A stretch of DNA of 5,337 nucleotides from contig JAOUNC010000226.1 of assembly GCA_029881175.1 (NCBI GenBank), positions 1 through 5,337 on the forward strand. The letters run 5' to 3'. The DNA is from Nitrospirota bacterium. GTDB lineage: Bacteria; Nitrospirota; Nitrospiria; Nitrospirales; UBA8639. The position numbers were made by a program, and so were the translations under genes. Within the stretch, counting starts at the first letter, position 1. Every line of letters starts with the position of its first letter. The notes under the pieces are model-generated. The model saw only the letters and a list, made by a program, of their open reading frames with translations. It was not told the origin of the DNA and did not search any database. Shown here piece after piece: positions 1 to 5,337 of this stretch.

Positions 1-22
1 CTAACAAGAGTTGATTTTCAAC

Positions 23-65
23 AAAAGAGGCGCCGTTCCTTCAAAGATGGGACGGCGCCTCTTTT
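23..65. terminator. Strong bidirectional intrinsic terminator
   Basis: A perfect 14-bp inverted repeat (AAAAGAGGCGCCGT at 23-36 against ACGGCGCCTCTTTT at 52-65) extends inward by a T-G wobble and two C-G pairs, leaving a loop of about 9 bases. The stem is GC-rich in the middle and has a run of A on the left and T on the right, followed by CTTT, so it reads as a rho-independent terminator on either strand. It most likely ends transcription of a gene whose coding region lies left of the window. Bases 1-22 carry nothing I can assign. Confidence 0.9.
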
Positions 66-122
66 CTTTACCAAAGGATCAAGCTTGAATACCTGGGCTG
101 GGAGAAAAGGCTTTTCTTCCCT

Positions 123-128
123 TTGACA
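123..128 (+). promoter_or_regulatory. Candidate -35 box for the IalB-family gene
   Basis: TTGACA here matches the sigma-70 -35 consensus exactly and lies 72 bases before the TTG start at 201. No good -10 box stands at the expected 16-18 base spacing: TAGAAT at 139-144 is too close and TAGTGC at 148-153 is a poor match. An imperfect hairpin (100-121, GGGAGAAAA against TTTTCTTCCC with one bulged T) lies directly upstream. The gene needs some promoter in 66-200 because it follows a strong terminator, but this box is only a guess. Nothing else is visible in this gap. Confidence 0.3.
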
Positions 129-200
129 TCTTTTGGGTTAGAATGAGTAGTGCAATTGGTCAACATAAATTTAGACTTTTAGCTTAAAAGGAGATCTCCC

Positions 201-716
201 TTGTATTACTTCCTAATTATTCTCTGGCTATTCAGCTTTAACCTCTTGCTACCAATAGAGAAAGTGCATGCCTTCACAGAAAAAATTTTTGGCTCCTGGA
301 GTTTAGTATGCACCGAAACATGTGCCCTATCTCAGGTGACGGCGACAGATCCGGAGGGACGAAAAGTCGTTCTCGGAGTTTCAGTCTATTTCCCTCCCTC
401 TTCAACCGTTGCCACAATTGACTTCAGATTTAGCTCTACGGCAAAAACGGAAGGGGGGATGGGCCTCAAAGTTGATGATTTCCCCAGTTTCAAGCTTCCA
501 ATAAGCCACTGTGATGAACGTGTCTGTCTAGCCAGTGGATATGTAGAAGAACCCCTTCTTAGCCAATTCATGTCCGGGACCTTAGCAAAAATTGCCGTTC
601 TACTCGAAGATTCCAAACAGATGATTCTTCCATTTTCATTAATCAAATTTAAAGAGGCCTATTCCGAACTTAAGATGGCGGATAGCGATAGGTCGCAAAA
701 ATTCGTACCCGAATAA
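201..716 (+). CDS. IalB (invasion-associated locus B) family secreted protein
   Basis: This 171-residue protein starts on TTG, supported by AAGGAG at 188-193 seven bases upstream; an in-frame TAG at 180-182 rules out a longer form. Residues 1-24 look like a signal peptide: a hydrophobic core ending in V-H-A, with cleavage likely before Phe25. The n-region has no Lys or Arg, which is unusual. The mature part has the IalB-family layout: a W33-x3-C37...C41-x-L-S-Q opening, a G-V-x-V-Y-F-P-P strand, an F-K-L-P-x-x-x-C104-x4-C109 core and a closing L-P-F-S-L-x-K-F segment. The two cysteine pairs could form disulfides in the periplasm. The family is named from Bartonella; its biochemical role is unknown, and invasion should not be inferred for an environmental host. 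A transposase relic follows directly. The gene looks richer in A and T than the lnt-lysS cluster. Family assignment is by recalled motif pattern. Confidence 0.75.
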   Translation: MYYFLIILWLFSFNLLLPIEKVHAFTEKIFGSWSLVCTETCALSQVTATDPEGRKVVLGVSVYFPPSSTVATIDFRFSSTAKTEGGMGLKVDDFPSFKLPISHCDERVCLASGYVEEPLLSQFMSGTLAKIAVLLEDSKQMILPFSLIKFKEAYSELKMADSDRSQKFVPE

Positions 717-753
717 CGTACGCTATTACCAAATCTGGTATCTAGGCCATTGA

Positions 754-906
754 CTGTGCGGTGAGCAGATGCATGAAGGATCCTGGTGCTACGGGAAGAT
801 ACCCATGCCAACATTTCTGGAGAGCGAATCATTGGCCAAGCAGAAGGTACTAGCGGCGTCAACAATCACGAGACTCCCTGCCCAGTCAGATAAGGTCTTA
901 ACGTAA
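754..906 (+). pseudogene. C-terminal remnant of an IS481-type transposase
   Basis: This open stretch of 50 sense codons plus TAA follows an in-frame TGA at 751-753. Its translation contains E-Q-M-H-E-G (residues 4-9), then W-C-Y-G-K-I-P-M-P-T-F-L-E-S and L-A-K-Q-K. These resemble the closing signature of IS481/rve-type transposases, usually of the form Y-N-x-E-R-x-H-x-G ... G-K-T-P-M-Q-T-F-L ... L-A-x-E-K. The DDE catalytic core is absent and the Y-N-x-x-R motif is degraded; CAG-ATG at 766-771 could come from CGG-ACG by two transitions. The only ATG (769) would give 45 residues and has no ribosome binding site, so I read it as a decayed fragment and not a small gene. The original element probably spanned part of the ialB-lnt gap. 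Attribution rests on remembered motifs. Confidence 0.6.
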
Positions 907-968
907 CCACACTACCAACAAAATGCCTGTCAGAGGATAGGACCTGTTCCTCCATCATTCTTTTTCTC

Positions 969-997
969 TTGCGACTGGCCTTCCGTTCGTTTATATC
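969..997 (+). promoter_or_regulatory. Candidate sigma-70-type promoter of lnt
   Basis: TTGCGA (969-974) and TATATC (992-997) match four of six consensus bases each and are separated by exactly 17 bases. Transcription would then start near 1003-1006, at or just before the GTG start codon of lnt. That fits the lack of a Shine-Dalgarno sequence there. Support is by pattern only, and two four-of-six boxes can occur by chance. Confidence 0.35.
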
Positions 998-1005
998 CTC
1001 TGGTT

Positions 1006-2607
1006 GTGCAACTAACCTTTCTTACTCGCCTTCTTGCTGTCGCCCTGACTGGGCTGATTCATCCTCTGTGTTTTCCACATTTTGACCTAGGATGGTTGGC
1101 CTGGGTGGTTTTAGTTCCACTCCATTGGACCATCACCGGAATAACGTCACGCAAAAGCTTTTGCTACGGCTGGGTGGCTGGAACCATCGCTTTTTCTGGA
1201 ACGATCCCGTGGGTGATTACCGCCATGAATCAATACGGGCAGGTGCCTTGGGCCGTTAGCGCCCTATTAATGCTTTTGTTGGCGACCTACCTTGGGATTT
1301 TTGTGGGGGGGTATGCTTGGGGCTATGCCAAATTGCACCAGTGGAACCCTGCCTGGCTGTGGTTGGGAGCCCCGTCCATGTGGGTCTCACTGGAATATCT
1401 TAGAACCTATGCCTTGAGTGGGTTTCCCTGGACGCTACTTGGATATTCACAATATCAATGGCTTTCGGTTATTCAAATTTCGGATATCACGGGGGTCTAT
1501 GGCGTGTCATTTTTAATCGTCATGGGCAATGTGGCGATCACATTATGCCTCAACCGGATGAGAGCGACACAAGAACAACACGTTCTTTTATTTCCCTGGC
1601 GACCGGCTCTGGCCTTTCTCATTCTTCTCAGTGCAACCCTGGCCTATGGTCACTGGCAGATTAATGAGCAAGCCACATTAGATAGATCGGCCCAATCGTT
1701 GTCCATCGGACTTGTCCAACCCAATATCTCACAAGATAAGAAATGGGATAGAGCTTACGTCGACGAGACTCTTACGCGCTTTTCCACATTAAGCCAACAA
1801 GCCGGGCAAAATCTTGACCTGCTCATTTGGCCGGAAGCCGCCACGCCATTTTTCTTTGAACGAGAAAAAGCCTACCAGCAAAACATTCTCTCGATTCTTA
1901 GGCAAAGCCAAAGCCCCTTGCTCTTTGGAAGTCCCACCCTTCGCTACGAACCAGACGGGACACCCTTTTTACTCAACAGCGCCTACCTCTTGTCTCAAGA
2001 AAAACTGCTGACCGGCCGGTACGACAAGCGCCACCTGGTCCCCTTTGGTGAATATGTTCCCCTAAAGTCCCTGTTGTTCTTTTTAGAAAAACTTGTCGTT
2101 GGCATTGGCGATTTTAAGCCCGGCCAAGGCTCGATGACACTCAGGCTTCCTAATTTAACCAATGCCACACCAACAAGCTTCGGCGTCCCCATTTGTTTCG
2201 AAGTCATATTTCCGGATCTCGTGCGACGTATGGCCAAGGAAGGCGCCAACTTTCTCGTCACCCTGACTAACGATGCCTGGTTCGGCGACTCCTCGGCCCC
2301 CTATCAACATTTCTCCATGGTGGTATTTCGTGCCGTAGAAAATCACCGAGCCTTTGCGCGTGCCGCCAATACCGGCATTTCTGGCATCATCGGTCCAGAT
2401 GGACGTATTCTGACCCAGACACCAATTTTCTCCCAACAAACGGTGACCGGCTCCCTCCCACTTCGCGCAGCCTCACTCACCATTTATACGCAATATGGGG
2501 ATGTCTTTAGTTGGGGTTGTGTTATACTCACGGGAATATTTTTGATAGGCTGTCGCATGACGGCATCGACTCACACGAAGCGCCATATTTCTTCACACAC
2601 CATATAA
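1006..2607 (+). CDS. lnt: Apolipoprotein N-acyltransferase
   Basis: Lnt is an inner-membrane enzyme that transfers an acyl chain from phospholipid to the N-terminal cysteine of apolipoproteins, the last step of lipoprotein maturation after Lgt and LspA. The 533-residue product has hydrophobic segments over about residues 5-215, a periplasmic nitrilase (CN hydrolase) domain over about 230-485, and a final membrane helix near 495-515. The catalytic triad is visible: Glu277 in W-P-E-A-A-T-P, Lys341 in Y-D-K-R-H-L-V-P-F-G-E-Y, and Cys397 in G-V-P-I-C-F-E. The N-D-A-W-F-G motif (422-427) and the R-A-x-E-N-x-R-A...R-A-A-N-T-G-I-S run are also intact. The GTG start gives the usual N-terminus leading into C-F-P-x-F-x-L-G-W-L-A-W; no ribosome binding site is visible. 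The upstream frame is open back to 907 but offers no ATG, GTG or TTG. prfB begins 17 bases after the stop. Confidence 0.95.
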   Translation: MQLTFLTRLLAVALTGLIHPLCFPHFDLGWLAWVVLVPLHWTITGITSRKSFCYGWVAGTIAFSGTIPWVITAMNQYGQVPWAVSALLMLLLATYLGIFVGGYAWGYAKLHQWNPAWLWLGAPSMWVSLEYLRTYALSGFPWTLLGYSQYQWLSVIQISDITGVYGVSFLIVMGNVAITLCLNRMRATQEQHVLLFPWRPALAFLILLSATLAYGHWQINEQATLDRSAQSLSIGLVQPNISQDKKWDRAYVDETLTRFSTLSQQAGQNLDLLIWPEAATPFFFEREKAYQQNILSILRQSQSPLLFGSPTLRYEPDGTPFLLNSAYLLSQEKLLTGRYDKRHLVPFGEYVPLKSLLFFLEKLVVGIGDFKPGQGSMTLRLPNLTNATPTSFGVPICFEVIFPDLVRRMAKEGANFLVTLTNDAWFGDSSAPYQHFSMVVFRAVENHRAFARAANTGISGIIGPDGRILTQTPIFSQQTVTGSLPLRAASLTIYTQYGDVFSWGCVILTGIFLIGCRMTASTHTKRHISSHTI

Positions 2608-2624
2608 CGAGAGGAACACGACAC

Positions 2625-3747
2625 ATGCTCGAAGACATTCGTACTCGCATGGACAACATCAACGCCCATATCCTAGATTTTCGGAGGTATCTTTGACCTC
2701 CCTCGCCTGACATCTGAACTCGACGAAATCCAGCAAGAGACCTCCCAACCAGATTTTTGGAATGATCCCCACCATGCGGCCAAGGTGGGACAACGTCAAG
2801 CTGAGCTTGAAAGTCAGCTCCGTCGCCTGCAAGAACTGGAGCAACAACGGGATGATCTCCTTGCCATTCTGGACCTGATTGGACAGCAGGGCGACCAGGA
2901 ACTTGAAGCCGAATGGAAACAAGGCATCCACACGATTGAAAGCTCCCTGGAAGCCTGGCGACTCGAGAAGCTCTTATCCGATGAACATGATCGCAACAAT
3001 GCCATCCTTTCCATCAACCCAGGGGCCGGGGGAACCGAGTCGCAAGACTGGGCCCAGATGCTGATGCGCATGTATGTCCGATGGGCACAAGAACGCAACT
3101 TCAAAGTGGACACGATTGACTTGCAACCTGGCGATGAAGCCGGTATTAAAAGCGTGACATTGGGCATTGCCGGACCACGGGCCTATGGCTATCTACGATC
3201 CGAAGCGGGTGTCCATCGTCTGGTGCGCATTTCACCCTTTGATGCCAATAAACGACGCCATACCTCCTTTGCCGCCGTCGGGGTCTACCCCGAACTAGAC
3301 GATGACATTGAAATTGTGATTGATGACAAAGATTTGCGAATTGATACCTTCCGGGCAGGGGGCGCAGGTGGCCAAAATGTCAACAAAGTTGAAACGGCTA
3401 TCCGGATGACCCACCTTCCAACAGGCATCGTCGTTCAATGCCAAAATGAACGTTCGCAGTTACAGAATCGCATCGGGGCCATGCGCGTGATGAAAGCCAA
3501 GCTCTATGAAGTCGAGCAGCGGAAAAAAGATGAAGAATTTCAGAATATCGTAGGCGAGAAAAAGGATATCTCCTGGGGCAGTCAGATCCGATCCTATGTG
3601 TTTCAACCCTACCAGATGGTGAAAGACCACCGAACCAATCACGAATCTGGCAATCTGGCCGCAGTGATGGATGGCGCATTGGATCCCTTTATCGAAGCCT
3701 ATCTCACAATGAAAGCCTCAAAAAACGCGCAACCATCAACCCCATAA
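2625..3747 (+). CDS. prfB: Peptide chain release factor 2 (programmed +1 frameshift)
   Basis: RF2 reads UGA and UAA stop codons in the ribosomal A site and triggers peptide release. The gene is in two frames: ATG at 2625 opens 23 codons ending in TGA (2694-2696), and the +1 frame continues from GAC at 2695 to TAA at 3745-3747. Joined by a shift at CTT (skipping T2694) it makes 373 residues, close to the usual length of about 365. The specificity tripeptide S-P-F is at about 203-205 and the catalytic G-G-Q at about 248-250, within [10 protein letters not shown]. The segment W-x-E-K-L-L...[13 protein letters not shown] is also typical of RF2. GAGGAA (2611-2616) lies 8 bases before the ATG. The gap to lnt is 17 bases, suggesting co-transcription. 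An annotation starting at GTG 2785 would lose the N-terminal 53 residues. Confidence 0.97.
2683..2697 (+). promoter_or_regulatory. prfB: prfB programmed +1 frameshift site
   Basis: The site reads GGAGG (2683-2687), TAT, CTT, TGA, C. It has the known RF2 architecture: an internal Shine-Dalgarno-like element three bases before the slippery CTT, then UGA in the weak UGA-C context. When RF2 is scarce the ribosome pauses at UGA, peptidyl-tRNA-Leu slips from CUU to UUU, and translation resumes at GAC (Asp24). When RF2 is plentiful, a 23-residue peptide is released. The E. coli site differs mainly in having AGGGGG in place of the GGAGG element here. This is autogenous control known for the family; only the sequence match is seen here. 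Confidence 0.95.
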
Positions 3748-3749
3748 GC

Positions 3750-3781
3750 GCACAGTGTGTTTCGTAGCGAAGGCCTTGTGC
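3750..3781 (+). other. Imperfect inverted repeat in the prfB-lysS gap
   Basis: Just after the prfB stop, GCACA (3750-3754) can pair with TGTGC (3777-3781), extended by a G-T pair, and an inner TTCG/CGAA (3761-3764 with 3768-3771) closes a 3-base loop. The two stems are separated by an internal loop of about five against four bases. No T-run follows, so it does not look like an intrinsic terminator. It could be a processing or attenuation structure or mere chance. The rest of this 105-base gap shows no clear promoter. Confidence 0.25.
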
Positions 3782-3852
3782 CCATGACACAGAACTCCAA
3801 CAATCTTATAGCCGCCAACTTTCCCCGTTAACCTTCGAACCCTTGATACGAC

Positions 3853-5337
3853 ATGGATGAACTCAACGAACAACAACAGCAACGGTTAGAAAAACTCCAG
3901 ATTCTTCAAGACAAAGGCCTCCGCCCATTCGGCACAAGCTTTTCGACGACTCACACACTCGACACGATTGTGCAAACCTATTCATCCTTGTCCAAGGAAG
4001 AATTAGAAGCCACGCCCATTGCCTGCACAATCGCCGGTCGTATTATGGCTATGCGCCGATTTGGTAAAGCCGCCTTTGCGGGTCTTCAGGAAGAAGGCCA
4101 TCGACTGCAGGTCTATCTCAAAAAAGATGTGCTAGGAGACCAAACCTACGAACTCTGCCAATCCTTAGACTTAGGCGATTGGATCGGCGTGGAAGGCCGG
4201 CTCTTTCGGACCAAAACTGACGAACTCACGGTTGAAGTTCAGACACTCACGTTTCTCACCAAAGGGTTACGACCACTTCCAGAAAAATGGCACGGACTGA
4301 CAGATATTGAAACCCGCTATCGCCAGCGATATGTAGACCTGATTGCCAATCCTACGGTTCATCAGGTGTTTCGTATGCGCAGCCGTATCATTTCCAGCAT
4401 CCGCACGTTTTTGACAAACAGGGAATTCCTCGAAGTGGAAACGCCGATGATGCATCCAATCCCCGGCGGAGCCACAGCCAGACCTTTCGTCACGCACCAT
4501 AATACGCTAAATGTCGATCTGTATTTACGCGTCGCACCGGAACTCTACCTCAAACGCCTCATTGTGGGAGGATTTCGACGGGTCTTTGAAATCAATCGTA
4601 ATTTCCGGAACGAAGGGATTTCCACCATTCATAATCCGGAATTTACAATGCTGGAATTTTATCAGGCCTATGCTGACTATCAGGATCTCATGGATCTCAC
4701 CGAACAAATGTTTCATCAATTAAGTGTAGAGGTCTGTGGGAGCCCCACATTGGATTACCAGGGACAACTAATCAATCTCGCCCCGCCCTGGCCACGCCTC
4801 CCTTACTTGGACTCCATTGTGGAAGTGAACAATCTGGATCAAGCCATTCTCTCCGATCACCATAAAGCCAGGGAAGCGGCTCAGTCTTTGGGCGTAGACG
4901 TGTCACCCAAGGCCAGCCATGTCGATCTTCTCGTCAGCCTGTTTGAGGAAACGGTGGAACCCACGCTCATCCAACCCACATTTATTACAGATTTTCCGAT
5001 TGAAATTTCTCCGTTGGCCCGCAAAAAAGAATCGAATCCCGCGCTCACTGACCGATTTGAACTCTTTATCGGTGGGCGGGAAATTGCCAACGGCTTCTCC
5101 GAGTTAAACGACCCGATCGACCAACGTCAACGATTTGAAGCCCAAGTGGCTCTCCGCGACGCGGGTGACCAGGAAGCCCAGCATTTGGATGAAGATTTCA
5201 TTCGTGCATTGGAATATGGCATGCCACCCACAGCAGGCGAAGGCATTGGGATTGACCGGTTGGTGATGCTCTTAACCAACCAAGCCTCCATTCGGGATGT
5301 CATTCTATTCCCACAGTTGCGACCGGATCACACTTCA
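3853..5337 (+). CDS. lysS: Lysyl-tRNA synthetase, class II (runs off right edge)
   Basis: LysS activates lysine with ATP and charges tRNA-Lys in the cytoplasm. The window holds 495 codons with no stop. The E. coli enzyme has about 505 residues, and the last residues here (I-R-D-V-I-L-F-P-Q-L-R-P) are the usual C-terminal motif, so only a few codons are likely missing. An OB-fold anticodon-binding domain covers about residues 55-135 (A-G-R-I-M-A-M-R-R-F-G-K-A). The catalytic core has motif 1 (E-F-L-E-V-E-T-P, Pro198) followed by G-G-A-x-A-R-P-F, motif 2 (F-R-N-E-G-I-S-T-I-H-N-P-E-F-T-M-L-E, Arg252) and motif 3 (G-E-G-I-G-I-D-R, Arg469). The ATG is the first start after an in-frame TGA at 3844-3846 and has no obvious Shine-Dalgarno sequence. 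It probably shares the lnt-prfB transcript. I see no truncation or missing catalytic residue. Confidence 0.96.
   Translation, partial: MDELNEQQQQRLEKLQILQDKGLRPFGTSFSTTHTLDTIVQTYSSLSKEELEATPIACTIAGRIMAMRRFGKAAFAGLQEEGHRLQVYLKKDVLGDQTYELCQSLDLGDWIGVEGRLFRTKTDELTVEVQTLTFLTKGLRPLPEKWHGLTDIETRYRQRYVDLIANPTVHQVFRMRSRIISSIRTFLTNREFLEVETPMMHPIPGGATARPFVTHHNTLNVDLYLRVAPELYLKRLIVGGFRRVFEINRNFRNEGISTIHNPEFTMLEFYQAYADYQDLMDLTEQMFHQLSVEVCGSPTLDYQGQLINLAPPWPRLPYLDSIVEVNNLDQAILSDHHKAREAAQSLGVDVSPKASHVDLLVSLFEETVEPTLIQPTFITDFPIEISPLARKKESNPALTDRFELFIGGREIANGFSELNDPIDQRQRFEAQVALRDAGDQEAQHLDEDFIRALEYGMPPTAGEGIGIDRLVMLLTNQASIRDVILFPQLRPDHTS

Noticed and set aside
100..121. Imperfect hairpin followed by TTT as a second terminator
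   Set aside because: The stem needs a bulge, is mostly A-T pairs with a 3-base loop, and only three T residues follow. It also abuts the TTGACA box, so a terminator role is not convincing.
659..865. 68-residue ORF on the - strand overlapping the ialB 3' end and the gap
   Set aside because: It is antisense to the better-supported ialB tail and transposase relic, has a low-complexity composition with no recognisable motif, and overlaps the conserved-looking + frame.
769..906. Functional 45-residue small protein
   Set aside because: There is no ribosome binding site before the ATG, and the sequence similarity to transposase C-termini begins upstream of that ATG, which favours a decayed fragment.
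2155..2439. 94-residue ORF on the - strand inside lnt
   Set aside because: It lies opposite the conserved nitrilase-domain core of lnt (Cys397 and N-D-A-W-F-G region), so it is a shadow of that coding constraint.
2814..3167. 117-residue ORF on the - strand inside prfB
   Set aside because: It is opposite conserved RF2 sequence, is rich in Ser, Arg and Cys as expected of an antisense shadow, and has no recognisable domain.
2785..3747. Independent 320-residue RF2 starting at GTG 2785
   Set aside because: The frame is open from 2695 and the preceding residues (L-T-S-E-L-D-E...P-D-F-W-N-D-P) are typical RF2 N-terminal sequence joined through the frameshift site, so this start is artificial.

Overview
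The window is a piece of bacterial chromosome with one small exported-protein gene, a relic of a transposase, and then a compact housekeeping cluster on the + strand in the order lnt (apolipoprotein N-acyltransferase), prfB (peptide chain release factor 2, with a programmed +1 frameshift) and lysS (lysyl-tRNA synthetase). Lnt and signal-peptide-bearing proteins point to a diderm (Gram-negative) host. From general knowledge, the order lnt-prfB-lysS with moderate GC fits a Nitrospira-like (Nitrospirota) genome, but this taxon is inferred from gene order and not proved by any single sequence mark.

Region by region: 1-65 is dominated by a long GC-rich hairpin flanked by A and T runs, a strong and probably bidirectional terminator for a gene lying to the left. 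Bases 66-200 hold no gene, only a candidate promoter (a perfect TTGACA with no convincing -10 box), and lead to a TTG-started gene (201-716) with a good ribosome binding site. It encodes a secreted, four-cysteine protein of the IalB (invasion-associated locus B) family. Bases 717-1005 are not empty: a 51-codon stretch keeps the C-terminal signature of an IS481-type transposase, with no catalytic domain left. It is a worn mobile-element remnant between ialB and lnt.

The cluster begins at 1006 with lnt, which starts on GTG without a visible Shine-Dalgarno sequence and sits just downstream of a plausible sigma-70-type promoter, so its mRNA may be leaderless. After a 17-base gap comes prfB. Its first 23 codons end in an in-frame TGA embedded in the classical RF2 autoregulatory shift site (GGAGG-TAT-CTT-TGA-C), and the remaining 350 residues lie in the +1 frame. 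A 105-base gap without a clear terminator separates prfB from lysS, which runs off the right edge apparently within a few residues of its natural C-terminus.

The three housekeeping genes serve lipoprotein maturation, UGA/UAA termination and Lys-tRNA charging. They are likely co-transcribed, but they do not form one pathway. I found no CRISPR array, tRNA, rRNA or convincing new defence or biosynthetic system. The most instructive items are the RF2 frameshift, which would break naive gene calls, and the transposase relic.
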